Source of the DNA: Phycisphaeraceae bacterium
GTDB lineage: Bacteria; Planctomycetota; Phycisphaerae; Phycisphaerales; SM1A02
DNA length: 64,000 bases
NCBI GenBank assembly: GCA_015709595.1
Contig: CP054178.1
Coordinates: 2,361,205-2,425,204 of the forward strand
Direction of reading: 5' to 3'
The notes beneath the pieces were generated by a model. The model had not been told where the DNA came from. It saw nothing but the letters and a program-made list of their open reading frames with translations, and searched no databases. The translations under genes were made by a program, and so were the position numbers. This document shows, piece by piece, positions 34,936-45,509 of the stretch (position 1 is its first letter; every line of letters starts with the position of its first letter).

Positions 34936-34936
<1 letters not shown>
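31667..34936 (+). CDS. actB: Alternative complex III subunit B (molybdopterin-like plus Fe-S ferredoxin)
   Basis: 1089 residues with a twin-arginine-like signal [11 protein letters not shown] (from residue 51). A large molybdopterin-oxidoreductase-like domain, known to lack the cofactor in ACIII, is fused to a ferredoxin domain. That domain carries four Fe-S binding clusters of Cys: [11 protein letters not shown] near residue 815, [28 protein letters not shown] and a last CSFC...CAQACPT. ATGs at 31667, 31676 (4-nt overlap) and 31679 compete as start. The fused B1-B2 form is typical of the Planctomycetota/Bacteroidota enzyme. Confidence 0.92.
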
Positions 34937-36422
<1,486 letters not shown>

Positions 36423-36426
<4 letters not shown>

Positions 36427-37058
36427 GCGCGACCACCACCCACGCCCACGCGCACGGCCACCACGCGCCGACGACGAAGGCCGCTCCGGCCAAGGTGACG
36501 TACGGCCTGCTCGCCGAGTTCGAGAACCCCGGCGTGCTGTACCACGCCGCCGAGAAGGTGCGCGACGCCGGATACCAGAAGTGGGACTGCCACACGCCCT
36601 TCCCCGTTCACGGACTGGACAAGGCGATGGGCGTCAAGATGACGAAGTTGCCGATCCTGGTGTTCACGTGCGGACTGACCGGCTGCATCCTGGGCGTGCT
36701 GCTGCAGTGGTTCACCAACGCGGCCAATGAATCGCTCACCATCTACGCCCCGATGCCGGTGACGCCCTACCCGTTCCAGATTTCGGGCAAGCCGCTCTGG
36801 TCGCTCCCGGCCAACGTGCCGGTGATCTTCGAACTGACGATTCTGCTCAGCGCCTTCGGCGCGGTGTTCGGGATGCTCGGCATGAACCGACTCCCGAGGT
36901 TCGCGCATCCGCTGTTCACCAGCAGGCGATTCCTGCGAGCCACCTCGGACAAGTTCTTCATCGCCATCGAAGCTACCGACCCCAAGTTCCGACTCGATGA
37001 GACCCGCGCCCTGCTTCAGAAGGCCGGGGCCGCGGCGGTGGAAGTGGTGGAGGATTGA
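36423..37058 (+). CDS. actD: Alternative complex III subunit D (DUF3341)
   Basis: 211 residues. A His-rich N-terminus ([13 protein letters not shown]) precedes the DUF3341 core ([20 protein letters not shown] and [11 protein letters not shown]) and two membrane helices around 78-96 and 138-155. ActD is a cytoplasmic-side structural subunit of ACIII. It begins in an ATGA overlap with actC; a 104-bp gap with degenerate 7-nt repeats follows. Confidence 0.9.
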
Positions 37059-37126
37059 GGAGCGATGAGGTCTGAGTGAGGAGCGTTCCGAGTTCCCAGT
37101 AGAAGACCGACAACCCCGACCGCCCG

Positions 37127-37154
37127 ATGCCTTATGCCTCATGCCCAGTGCCTG
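37127..37154. repeat. Degenerate heptanucleotide repeat upstream of actE
   Basis: Four tandem 7-mers (ATGCCTT, ATGCCTC, ATGCCCA, GTGCCTG) lie in the actD-actE spacer. The preceding bases (37060-37120) also show loose 7-nt-spaced GAGG/TGAGTGAGG units. Confidence 0.6.
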
Positions 37155-37162
37155 AACCTCCC

Positions 37163-37960
37163 ATGCCAAAGATCATTTCCCGAGTCGCGTTGATCCTGGT
37201 GCTGCTGGCGATGTTCCCGCCGCTGCTCGTGTTCCGCGCCCGAGCGGTGCGCAGTGATCAGCCGCGCATTCACCTGATTCAGGACATGGACAATCAGCCC
37301 AAGTTCCGCGCTCAGCATGCCAACGACATGTTCCTGGATGGTCGGGCCATGCGGCCCCACGTGCCGGGCACGGTGGCGCGGGAGCATGAGATCGGTGGAG
37401 TGAAGACCGGCGGAACGCTGCTTGACGACCACTACCACCGCGGGCTGGTGAACGGCGTGTGGGCGACGGATTTTCCGCCCCAGGCGCCGCTGAGCCGGGA
37501 GCTCCTGGAGCGCGGTCGCGAGCGGTTCAACATCTACTGCGCCCCCTGTCACGGCGAGTCCGGCAACGGGCTGGGGCCGGTCGCGGTGCGGGCGGCGGAA
37601 CTGCAGATGATCGGGCAGGCGGCGTGGGTCGCTCCCAAGGCGGTCTTCGACCCCGAGGTGCTCCCGCAGCCGGTCGGGCAGCTCTACAACACCGTGACGC
37701 ACGGGGTGCGCACCATGGCGGGCTACGCCTCGCAGGTGCCGGAGCAGGACCGCTGGGCGATCGTGGCGTGGGTCAAGGCGCTGCAGCGCAGCCAGGTGGC
37801 GAGCTGGGACGATCTTTCGCCCGCCGTTCGTGAGGAACTGCGACGCGAGCGCGAGAAGGCCATCCGCGACGAGGCGGAAGCGGCGGCCAGACGCGCCGAA
37901 GAGGCGGCCAGGCGGGCCGCGCAGCAGGGTACGTCTCCTTCTGGTGAGGGGAACAACTGA
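37163..37960 (+). CDS. actE: Alternative complex III subunit E, monoheme cytochrome c
   Basis: 265 residues. The N-terminal membrane segment (about 7-24) is followed by one heme site CAPCH and Met-ligand region VRTMAGYASQVP, as in class I cytochrome c. A C-terminal Arg/Glu/Ala-rich helix ends the protein. ActE passes electrons from ACIII to the oxidase. The ATG at 37163 is preferred; the in-frame ATG at 37127 falls inside the 7-nt repeat array. It shares one base with actF (TGATG). Confidence 0.9.
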   Translation: MPKIISRVALILVLLAMFPPLLVFRARAVRSDQPRIHLIQDMDNQPKFRAQHANDMFLDGRAMRPHVPGTVAREHEIGGVKTGGTLLDDHYHRGLVNGVWATDFPPQAPLSRELLERGRERFNIYCAPCHGESGNGLGPVAVRAAELQMIGQAAWVAPKAVFDPEVLPQPVGQLYNTVTHGVRTMAGYASQVPEQDRWAIVAWVKALQRSQVASWDDLSPAVREELRREREKAIRDEAEAAARRAEEAARRAAQQGTSPSGEGNN

Positions 37961-39231
37961 TGGCCGGCCATCACACGATCGACATCATGAAGGAGAATCG
38001 CCACCTTGGCTCGCTGGCGGGCAAGGTGCTGGCTCCGGCGGCGGTGATCGGGCTGGCCTGCCTGGGCGTCGCCGTCGCCATGGGGCTGGGCGGCGACAAG
38101 GAAGTCAAGAGCCGCTTCTTCCAGGGGTACCTGGTGGCGGTGGTGTTCGGCACGGGCATTTCCCTGGGGGCGCTGTTCTTCACGCTCATTCACCACCTGA
38201 CGCGCGCCGGCTGGAGCACGGTGGTGCGGCGCATCGCCGAACTGCTGGCGTGCTGTTCACTGCTGATGGCCGTGCTGTGGCTGCCGCTCATCTGGGCCTT
38301 GCGAAGCCCCGACATTCACCTGTGGGACTGGGCCACCACCATGGCCGACGATCCCCTGGTGAAGCACAAGGCGGGATACCTGAACGAGACGTTCTTCCTG
38401 ATCCGCGCCGCGATCTACTTCATCATCTGGATCGTGCTGAGCCAGTTCTTCTACCGGCTGAGCGTGCGGCAGGATGAGACGGGCGACGTGAACCTGTCAC
38501 GGAAGATGCAGAAGGTGGCGGCGCCGGGCATCATCCTCTTCGCCCTGACGCTTACGTTCGCGGCGTTCGACTGGCTGATGTCGCAGGACCCGCACTGGTT
38601 CTCGACGATCTTCGGCGTGTACTACTTCGCCGGATCGGTCTGCTCGTTCGTGGCCCTGGCGATCCTGATCTCCGCCTTCCTGCAGCGATCCGGGCGGCTG
38701 ACGCACGCCATCACCACCGAGCACTACCACGACCTGGGCAAGCTGCTCTTCGCCTTCGGCGTGGTGTTCTGGGCGTACATCGCGTTCAGCCAGTACATGC
38801 TGCAGTGGTACGGCAACATCCCCGAGGAAACGCTGTGGTGGCAGCCGCGCGCCAGCGGCTACACCGGTACGGTGGTTTACCACGGACACGAGATCACTCC
38901 CGGCGCGTGGAACAACTGGTCGTTGTTCCTGCTGGTCGGGCACTTCGTGGGACCGTTCCTGGCCATCATCTCCCGCATGCCCAAACGCAACAGGGTCATG
39001 TTGGTGGCGGCCGCCGCGTGGATGCTCGCCATGAGCTGGTACGACCTGTTCTGGCTGGTGATGCCGGTGTTCCACGCGGATCATCCGGGAATTGTGCTGA
39101 CCGACGTGCTGTGCGGCGCGGGCGTGCTGGCGATGGTGGTCGCCTTCGCCGCCGCCATGGCGCGGTCGGTGTCGCTGGTGCCGCAGCGCGACCCGCGGCT
39201 GGGCGAGTCGCTGGCCTTCGAGAACGCCTGA
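37960..39231 (+). CDS. actF: Alternative complex III subunit F, NrfD-like membrane protein
   Basis: 423 residues with about ten membrane helices, starting MAGHHTIDIMKENRH. It is the shorter NrfD-like paralogue of ActC, with segments such as AAFDWLMSQDPHWFSTIFGV and FSQYMLQWYGNIPEETLWW. ActF completes the membrane core of ACIII. It is the last canonical act gene; a small unassigned membrane protein starts 28 nt later. Confidence 0.92.
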   Translation: MAGHHTIDIMKENRHLGSLAGKVLAPAAVIGLACLGVAVAMGLGGDKEVKSRFFQGYLVAVVFGTGISLGALFFTLIHHLTRAGWSTVVRRIAELLACCSLLMAVLWLPLIWALRSPDIHLWDWATTMADDPLVKHKAGYLNETFFLIRAAIYFIIWIVLSQFFYRLSVRQDETGDVNLSRKMQKVAAPGIILFALTLTFAAFDWLMSQDPHWFSTIFGVYYFAGSVCSFVALAILISAFLQRSGRLTHAITTEHYHDLGKLLFAFGVVFWAYIAFSQYMLQWYGNIPEETLWWQPRASGYTGTVVYHGHEITPGAWNNWSLFLLVGHFVGPFLAIISRMPKRNRVMLVAAAAWMLAMSWYDLFWLVMPVFHADHPGIVLTDVLCGAGVLAMVVAFAAAMARSVSLVPQRDPRLGESLAFENA

Positions 39232-39259
39232 AAGCGAATCGGACGACGAGGTGACGATC

Positions 39260-39583
39260 ATGACCGACAAGCACTATGGCGACCCGACAGCCGGCTCCAC
39301 GATGTACGTGGGCCTGGTGGGCACCATCATCTTCGTGCTGACGATCATCTACCTCCAGGCGCTGTACTACAACGCCGAGGAGCAGTCTCGTATTGAGAAG
39401 GTCGTCGAGGCCCCGGTGCCAGCGCTGGAGAACAACCGGGCGCAGCAGCAGGCGTGGCTCACCAGGCCGTCCTATGAGCACGTCTACAACAACAACACGG
39501 GGCGCGTGACGATTCCCATCGACGAGGCGGCTGACAAGCTCCTCGCCGAGTGGGGGCGGGGGAGAGGAGCCGCCAGCCAGTGA
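39260..39583 (+). CDS. Small single-helix membrane protein between actF and sco
   Basis: 107 residues from the ATG at 39260, which has GAGGTGA 5 nt upstream; the GTG at 39251 is part of that site. One membrane helix (about 14-34, YVGLVGTIIFVLTIIYLQAL) is followed by a soluble tail (YNNNTGRVTIPIDEAADKLL). I do not recognise a named family. It overlaps sco by 4 nt, so it belongs to the respiratory transcription unit. It could be a small accessory subunit of ACIII or of the oxidase. Confidence 0.7.
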   Translation: MTDKHYGDPTAGSTMYVGLVGTIIFVLTIIYLQALYYNAEEQSRIEKVVEAPVPALENNRAQQQAWLTRPSYEHVYNNNTGRVTIPIDEAADKLLAEWGRGRGAASQ

Positions 39584-40476
39584 CGCGGCGAGGCCGAACC
39601 ATCCCGGTGCTGACGGCGGCGCTCGCCATGGCGCTGGGCGTTCTGGCCGCGCCCCGCGCCCTCGCGCAGCCACCCAGCCAGGTTCCGCACGAACTGGAAG
39701 GCGTGGAGATCATCGAGCATCTCAACGAGCGGCTGCCGCTTGATCTCACCTTCACCGATCACACCGGCAGGCAGGTGACGCTGGGCGACTACTTCAACGC
39801 GGGCCGCCCCGTCATCATCACCCTCAACTACTACCGTTGTCCGCTGCTCTGCACGCTGCAGCTCAACGGCATGGTCAAGGCGCTCAAGGAAGTCGATTTC
39901 GAGCCGGGACGGGACTTTCGCATCGTCACCCTCTCGATCGACCCCAACGAAGACGCTGAACTGGCTCAGATCAAGCGGCGCAGCTACCTGGCGTCGTACG
40001 GGCGCGAATCTGCGGCGGAGGGCTGGGCGTTCCTGACGGGCACGCAGGAGAACATCCACGCGCTGGCCGAGGCGATCGGATTCAGGTACCGCTGGAACGA
40101 GCGTCGGCAGGAGTGGGCGCACGCGGCGGCGTTCTTCATCGCCACGCCCGACGGGCGACTCTCACGCTACCTCTACGGCACGGCATACCAGCCGTCCACC
40201 GTGCGAATGGCCCTGGTCGAAGGCGGCGAGGGCAAGATCGGCACCACCATCGATCGCTTCCTGCTCTGGTGCTTCCATTACGACAACCTCACGGGCCAGT
40301 ACACCCCGCACGTGATGAACATCATGCGACTGGGGGGCCTGCTCACCCTGCTGGTGATGGCGACCGGGCTGTTCATCCTGTGGCGGCGCGGTGCGCCCCG
40401 GTGGGCGGCTGCGGCTCCGGGAAGTACTTCGGGGGTTTCGGGGAATGTTCCGGGGGCGGGGGTTCACACGACATGA
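39580..40476 (+). CDS. Sco1/SenC-type copper chaperone
   Basis: 298 residues from GTG 39580 (GTGA overlap with the upstream gene). An export signal (about 7-30) is followed by the thioredoxin-like fold. The CuA-loading motif is CPLLC in NYYRCPLLCTLQLNGM, and the third copper ligand is the His of EWAHAAAFFIATPDG. A membrane helix lies near the C-terminus (GLLTLLVMATGLFILWRRG). Sco delivers Cu to the CuA site of oxidase subunit II, whose gene starts in a 4-nt overlap. Confidence 0.93.
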   Translation: MTRRGRTIPVLTAALAMALGVLAAPRALAQPPSQVPHELEGVEIIEHLNERLPLDLTFTDHTGRQVTLGDYFNAGRPVIITLNYYRCPLLCTLQLNGMVKALKEVDFEPGRDFRIVTLSIDPNEDAELAQIKRRSYLASYGRESAAEGWAFLTGTQENIHALAEAIGFRYRWNERRQEWAHAAAFFIATPDGRLSRYLYGTAYQPSTVRMALVEGGEGKIGTTIDRFLLWCFHYDNLTGQYTPHVMNIMRLGGLLTLLVMATGLFILWRRGAPRWAAAAPGSTSGVSGNVPGAGVHTT

Positions 40477-41663
40477 CGGACCTTCACACCATGCTGCTGA
40501 CACTCGCACAGGCGCCCAACGAGCCGAAGGAAGGCGTGGTCGCGCCCCGGAACGTCGAGGGCTTCCGGCCCGACTTCTGGATGCCGCCCGATTACGCCAA
40601 CTTCGGCAGCCAGGTCGATGGCCCGTTCCACTTCATCACGTGGGTGTGCATCTTCTTCTTCGTGGGGATCACCATCGCCCTGATCTACTTCGTATGGAAG
40701 TACTGGAAGCCGGCGGGCGTGGTGGAGCATCAGGATGTGCCTTCGCATCACACCATGCTCGAGGTGACGTGGTCGGGCATCCCCCTCATCATCGTCATCA
40801 TCATGTTCTACGTGGGCTTCAAGGGTTACATGGACATGGCGGTGCCCCCCGCCAACGCTCAGCAGATCGATGTGACGGCCTGGCAGTGGCAATGGGGCTT
40901 CAAGTACCCCAACGGGGCCGAACTGCCCGAACTGCACGTGCCGCCGGATGAGCCGATCCGGCTCCTGATGAAGTCCAAGGACGTGCTGCACGCCTTCTAC
41001 GTACCCAACTTCCGCGTCAAGCAGGACGTGGTGCCGGGCCGGTTCTCGATGGCGTGGTTCCAGGCCAGGCACTCGGGCACGACCGATCAGCCCGAGGCGC
41101 ACCGGCTCTTCTGCGCCGAATACTGCGGCACGGACCATTCCAACATGATCAGCTGGGTGTACGTGCACCCGACGCGGGCGTCGTATGAGGCGTGGCTCGC
41201 CAAGGCGGGGGACTACGGCCAGTATCCCCCCGAAGTAGCCGGCGATCTGCTCACCCAGCGGCTTGGCTGCCAGACGTGCCACTCGCTCGTCAAGGATGAA
41301 ATCAAGACCGGGCCGTCATTCAAGGGCGTGTGGGGCCGGGCGCTCCGGGGCGAAACGAAGTTCTCCGACGGTCGCACGCTCGCCGACATTCCCGGCTATG
41401 GCGACGACCCGGTGGTGCGGGCCCGCAACTACATTCAGGAGTCGATCTACGATCCAGCCACGCGCATCGTCTTCGGCATCGCGCCGGGCATGAGCACCTT
41501 CCGAGGCCAGGTGGACGAGGAGAAGCTCGGCTACATCATCGCCTATCTGCAGTGGCTTGAAGACCACGATGGCTCGCCCCATGCCGAGTGGTCCGCGCTG
41601 CCCGCCGACGACAAGAGCGCGTACATGCAGAAGTACCACGGCGGCGGGGGCGGGACCAACTGA
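40473..41663 (+). CDS. coxB: caa3 oxidase subunit II with fused cytochrome c
   Basis: 396 residues. Two membrane helices (about 54-72 and 97-117) precede the CuA cupredoxin domain, with ligands in [13 protein letters not shown] (Cys214, Cys218, His, Met). Residues ~255-385 form a class I cytochrome c with CQTCH at 266-270. This fusion defines the caa3 type, which takes electrons directly from a c-type donor such as ActE. It begins in an ATGA overlap with sco. Confidence 0.95.
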   Translation: MTDLHTMLLTLAQAPNEPKEGVVAPRNVEGFRPDFWMPPDYANFGSQVDGPFHFITWVCIFFFVGITIALIYFVWKYWKPAGVVEHQDVPSHHTMLEVTWSGIPLIIVIIMFYVGFKGYMDMAVPPANAQQIDVTAWQWQWGFKYPNGAELPELHVPPDEPIRLLMKSKDVLHAFYVPNFRVKQDVVPGRFSMAWFQARHSGTTDQPEAHRLFCAEYCGTDHSNMISWVYVHPTRASYEAWLAKAGDYGQYPPEVAGDLLTQRLGCQTCHSLVKDEIKTGPSFKGVWGRALRGETKFSDGRTLADIPGYGDDPVVRARNYIQESIYDPATRIVFGIAPGMSTFRGQVDEEKLGYIIAYLQWLEDHDGSPHAEWSALPADDKSAYMQKYHGGGGGTN

Positions 41664-41695
41664 CGATCCCGGACGGCACGACGGAACGAAACGAC

Positions 41696-43468
41696 ATGAC
41701 CACGATTCATCCTTCCATTCCGCACCCCGTGGGGGGCCACGCCGAGGGCGAGAACTACCTCAACTGCTCGCGCGGCATCCTGTCGTGGGCGCTGACGCTT
41801 GACCACAAGCGCATCGGCGTCATGTACCTGGTGGCGGTGCTGGCCTCGTTCTTCGTGGGCGGTGTGGCGGCGCTCATCGTCCGCACCGAGCTGCTCACCC
41901 CGGGACCCGGCTTCCTCACCGCCGATCAATACAACCACTGGTTCACCCTGCACGGGGCGATCATGGTGTTCCTGGTCATCATCCCTTCGGTGCCGGCGGC
42001 GCTGGGCAACTTCGTGCTGCCCATCATGCTGGGCGCCAAGGACGTGGCCTTCCCTCGGCTCAACCTGATGTCATTCTACCTGTGGGTGGCCGGCGCGCTC
42101 TTCGCGGTCATCTCGCTGGTCATGGGCGGGTTCGACACCGGCTGGACCTTCTACACGCCCTACAGCACCACCACCAAGTTCGGCGGCGTCATTCCCGTGC
42201 TGCTGGGCGTCTTCATTCTCGGGTTCTCCTCCATCTTCACGGGGATGAACTTCATTGTCACCATTCACAAGCTGCGCCCGCCGGGCATGGGCTGGTTCCG
42301 CATGCCGCTGTTCCTGTGGGGCATCTACGCCACGGCGCTGATCCAAGTGCTGGCGACGCCGGTGCTGGCCATCACGCTGCTGCTGGTGGTGGTCGAGCGG
42401 GCCTTCCATATCGGCATCTTCGATCCCACGCTGGGTGGCGACCCGGTCCTGTATCAGCACTTTTTCTGGTTCTACAGCCATCCGGCGGTGTACATCATGA
42501 TCCTGCCGGGCATGGCGATCATCAGCGAGCTCATCGCCGTTCACAGCCACCGGCACATCTTCGGCTACCGTTTCATCGCGTTCTCGTCGGTGGCCATCGC
42601 GGTCTTCGGCTTCCTGGTGTGGGGCCACCACATGTTCACCAGCACGCAGAGCCCGCTGATGAACATGATCTTCTCCGCCATCACGTTCTCGGTGGGCATT
42701 CCCTCGGCGGTCAAGGTCTTCAACTGGCTGGCCACGCTGTACAAGGGTTCGATCACCCTCAACACGCCCATGCTCTACGCCCTGGCCTTCCTGGTGTTGT
42801 TCACCATCGGCGGGCTGACGGGGCTCCACCTGGGCACGCTGGCCACCGACGTGCATCTGCACGACACCTACTTCGTGGTGGCCCACTTCCACTACGTGAT
42901 GATGGGCTCGGCTCTGATCGCCATGGTCGGCGGCATGCATCACTGGTGGCCCAAGATGACTGGCCGGATGTACAACGAGTGGGCGGGCCGCATCGGCTGC
43001 CTGCTCGTTTTCTGGGGCTTCAACCAGACCTTCTTCACCCAGTTCATGCTGGGCAGCCAGGGCATGCCCCGCCGCTACTTCAACTACGTGCCTGAATACC
43101 AGACGTACCACGTCATCTCGACGATCGGCGCGTACATCATGGCGGCGGGCTTCATCTGGACCGCGATGTACCTGCTCCATTCGCTGGCCCGCGGCAAGAA
43201 GGCCCCGGCCAACCCGTGGGGCGGTCGGTCGCTGGAGTGGCAGTGCGAGTCGCCCCCGCCGCATCACAACTTTGATGAGCCGCCCGTGGTGGGCGACTGC
43301 TACGACTTCTCCGTCATCGAGTGGGATGAGCAGATCGGCGGCTACGTGAACACCGACACCCTGCACGGTCATCGCACCAAGGATGACCTGGCCGCCTGGG
43401 ATCGCCACAAGCACCCCACTGACCACGGTCCCACCGGTTCTGCCGGGCACGGCGGGGGAGGACACTGA
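41696..43468 (+). CDS. coxA: caa3 oxidase subunit I, A2 type
   Basis: 590 residues, about twelve helices. The heme/CuB core contains [16 protein letters not shown], with the CuB His and the crosslinked Tyr. The Glu of A1 enzymes (GHPEV) is absent and the Tyr-Ser pair of A2 enzymes is present, as in Thermus and Rhodothermus caa3. HHMFTS and [12 protein letters not shown] supply the remaining CuB and heme ligands. The C-terminus is a hydrophilic tail with [14 protein letters not shown]. The start has only a weak ribosome-binding site. Confidence 0.95.
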   Translation: MTTIHPSIPHPVGGHAEGENYLNCSRGILSWALTLDHKRIGVMYLVAVLASFFVGGVAALIVRTELLTPGPGFLTADQYNHWFTLHGAIMVFLVIIPSVPAALGNFVLPIMLGAKDVAFPRLNLMSFYLWVAGALFAVISLVMGGFDTGWTFYTPYSTTTKFGGVIPVLLGVFILGFSSIFTGMNFIVTIHKLRPPGMGWFRMPLFLWGIYATALIQVLATPVLAITLLLVVVERAFHIGIFDPTLGGDPVLYQHFFWFYSHPAVYIMILPGMAIISELIAVHSHRHIFGYRFIAFSSVAIAVFGFLVWGHHMFTSTQSPLMNMIFSAITFSVGIPSAVKVFNWLATLYKGSITLNTPMLYALAFLVLFTIGGLTGLHLGTLATDVHLHDTYFVVAHFHYVMMGSALIAMVGGMHHWWPKMTGRMYNEWAGRIGCLLVFWGFNQTFFTQFMLGSQGMPRRYFNYVPEYQTYHVISTIGAYIMAAGFIWTAMYLLHSLARGKKAPANPWGGRSLEWQCESPPPHHNFDEPPVVGDCYDFSVIEWDEQIGGYVNTDTLHGHRTKDDLAAWDRHKHPTDHGPTGSAGHGGGGH

Positions 43469-43471
43469 GCG

Positions 43472-44365
43472 ATGAGTCAGCTGAGCGCATCACCCGCCCA
43501 TCACACCCACGGGCACGATCACCCGGCCCATCTGGCCCACCACTTCGCCTCCCTGGGGCAGCAGTTCTCCAGCGGCAAGCTGGGCATGTGGCTCTTCCTC
43601 GCCACCGAAGTGCTCTTCTTCGGCGGTCTGTTCGTGTTCTACACCGTGTGGCGGGCCAACCACCCTGAAATCTTCGTGCAGGGCTCGACGCGACTGGACT
43701 GGAAGCTCGGCGCCATCAACACGGTCATCCTGATCATCTCCAGCATGACCATGGCCATCGGCGTCACCGCCGCCCAGCAGGGCAAGCGCAATCTTCTTCT
43801 GGTGCTGCTGGCCTGCACCTTCCTCGGCGGGCTGGGGTTCATGGGCATCAAGTACGTCGAATACAGCCACAAGATCCACGACGGACTGGTGTGGGGGGCG
43901 GCGTTCAACCCCAAGCTGGAGCACGGCGTGGTCCATCATGACAACGCCGCCAACCCCGGCATGGATGCCGGCGCGGTAGTCACCCCTCCCGCGCGGGGCA
44001 CGGGGGCGAGCAGTCCCTACGGCGCCTGGAATCCCTACGGAAGCGCCACGATTGAGGTGCCGCGCTCCCAGGTGCAGCCGCCCGCATCGGGGGCCGCTGG
44101 CCTCAAGCCGCCTCCGCCGCCGACCAAGACGAAGGAAGAACTGACCCAGGACGTCCGCACGTACTTCTCGATTTACTTCTGCCTCACCGGGCTGCACGGC
44201 ATCCACGTGGTGATCGGCATGGGCATCATGGTCTGGCTCTTCTTCAAGGCATGGAAGGGCCAGTTTGGTCCGGATTACTTCACTCCGGTCGATCTGGGGG
44301 GGCTCTACTGGCACCTCGTGGACCTGATCTGGATCTTCCTGTTCCCGCTGCTGTATCTGATCTAG
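43472..44365 (+). CDS. coxC: Cytochrome c oxidase subunit III with Pro-rich insertion
   Basis: 297 residues, starting with a His-rich leader (HHTHGHDHPAHLAHH). The subunit III fold is seen in GMWLFLATEVLFFGGLFVFY and the C-terminal LYWHLVDLIWIFLFPLLYLI. Between the third and fourth helices (about residues 150-225) is a ~75-residue hydrophilic insertion rich in Pro, Gly and Ala (VQPPASGAAG, PPPPPTKTK). Subunit III stabilises the oxidase core. It starts 3 nt after coxA. Confidence 0.93.
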   Translation: MSQLSASPAHHTHGHDHPAHLAHHFASLGQQFSSGKLGMWLFLATEVLFFGGLFVFYTVWRANHPEIFVQGSTRLDWKLGAINTVILIISSMTMAIGVTAAQQGKRNLLLVLLACTFLGGLGFMGIKYVEYSHKIHDGLVWGAAFNPKLEHGVVHHDNAANPGMDAGAVVTPPARGTGASSPYGAWNPYGSATIEVPRSQVQPPASGAAGLKPPPPPTKTKEELTQDVRTYFSIYFCLTGLHGIHVVIGMGIMVWLFFKAWKGQFGPDYFTPVDLGGLYWHLVDLIWIFLFPLLYLI

Positions 44366-44422
44366 GAAGGCGCCAGGCATCGGGCGCCGAGCAATCGGAA
44401 CTCTCGGACTTCCCCCCCCACA

Positions 44423-44443
44423 CAGTCCCCAGTCCTCAGCACT
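44423..44443. repeat. Degenerate heptanucleotide repeat upstream of coxD
   Basis: CAGTCCC, CAGTCCT and CAGCACT are three tandem 7-mers ending 3 nt before the coxD ATG. The array replaces a normal ribosome-binding site, none of which is visible there. Confidence 0.5.
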
Positions 44444-44446
44444 CAC

Positions 44447-44827
44447 ATGGCACACGCAGAACATTCCGGTGAACATCATCACGGCGTCGGGCACATCGTG
44501 CCGGTCCGCATCACGCTGGCGGTGGGCATGGCCCTGTTGGTGCTGACGGTCGTCACCGTTCTCACGGCCAAGTTCGTGGATCTTGGCCCCGGCAACATCT
44601 GGCTGGCGCTGGCCATCGCCTTCACCAAGGCCTCGCTGGTGTGTCTGTACTTCATGCACCTGCGCTGGGACAGCCCGTTCAACACGCTGGTGCTGATCAC
44701 CTCGTTCTTCGGCGTGCTGCTGTTCATCGGGTTCGCACTGACGGATACCTCGGAGTATCAGGGGGAGATCAAGACGTTTCAGACGTCGGAGTTCGCCACC
44801 CCGCCGCCAGCGCCGCCCGCCCAGTGA
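44447..44827 (+). CDS. coxD: Cytochrome c oxidase subunit IV (COX4_pro type)
   Basis: 126 residues. A His-rich N-terminus (HAEHSGEHHHGVGH) is followed by three short membrane helices, the second with AKFVDLGPGNIWLALAIAFT and KASLVCLYFMHLRWD, the signature of small prokaryotic subunit IV. A Pro/Ala-rich tail follows. It overlaps the next gene by 4 nt. Confidence 0.9.
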   Translation: MAHAEHSGEHHHGVGHIVPVRITLAVGMALLVLTVVTVLTAKFVDLGPGNIWLALAIAFTKASLVCLYFMHLRWDSPFNTLVLITSFFGVLLFIGFALTDTSEYQGEIKTFQTSEFATPPPAPPAQ

Positions 44828-45501
44828 CCGAATCACGCCCCAACCCCGCTCCGTCCCTGCCGGACGCCGGGCTCGACCGCGATCCGTTTCGCGGCATGAA
44901 GACCGGTACGCTGGGCATGACGATCTTCCTGATCTCGCTCGCCGCCCTCTTCGGGGCGACGATGATCGGCTGGCTCATCATGGCCATCGTGCTGCGCAAC
45001 CGCACCACGTTCATCGATGATGCCGGTCACGAGGTCGTGCTGCCGCCCATGCCTGATCTGCCGGGGCTGCCGTGGCTGCTGTGGGTTTCCACGCTCGTGA
45101 TTCTCGTGTCCAGCGGAACGATCCAGTGGGCGAAGAACAGCGCCCGGCGGGATCATCAGCCGGGCGTGCGGTGGGGGGCGAATCTCACGCTGATGCTGGG
45201 ATTCGTCTTCCTCGCGCTGCAGACGGTGTGCTGGTTTCAGTGGGTGGACCGCGCCTGGGGCGCGATGGACGCGAGCCACGACGCCTATCGCTTCGCGGCG
45301 ACCGGGTTCCTGGTGCTGTCAGGTCTGCACGCCGCCCACGTGGTGGGCGGGCTTGTGCCGCTGATCATCGTCGCGGTGCGGGCCAGGGCGGGCCGCTACG
45401 GCCCGGCCAACCACGCCGGGCTGGATCACGTGGCGCTGTACTGGCACTTCCTGGACGTGATCTGGGTCATCATGTTCCTGGGGCTGGTGGTGGCAGGGTG
45501 A
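44824..45501 (+). CDS. Second subunit-III-like membrane protein
   Basis: 225 residues from a GTG (GTGA overlap with coxD). Five membrane helices are visible; the second half carries the subunit III signature FLVLSGLHAAHVVGGLVPL and LYWHFLDVIWVIMFLGLVVAG. The first pair of helices is less canonical. Many caa3 and heme-copper operons have a second subunit-III-like gene; whether it replaces or supplements CoxC is unknown. It closes the respiratory cluster. Confidence 0.8.
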   Translation: MTESRPNPAPSLPDAGLDRDPFRGMKTGTLGMTIFLISLAALFGATMIGWLIMAIVLRNRTTFIDDAGHEVVLPPMPDLPGLPWLLWVSTLVILVSSGTIQWAKNSARRDHQPGVRWGANLTLMLGFVFLALQTVCWFQWVDRAWGAMDASHDAYRFAATGFLVLSGLHAAHVVGGLVPLIIVAVRARAGRYGPANHAGLDHVALYWHFLDVIWVIMFLGLVVAG

Positions 45502-45509
45502 TCGGACTG

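Noticed and set aside
37127-37162. N-terminal extension of actE from ATG 37127
   Set aside because: The extra 12 codons are the heptamer repeat itself; the ATG at 37163 is followed directly by the membrane anchor.
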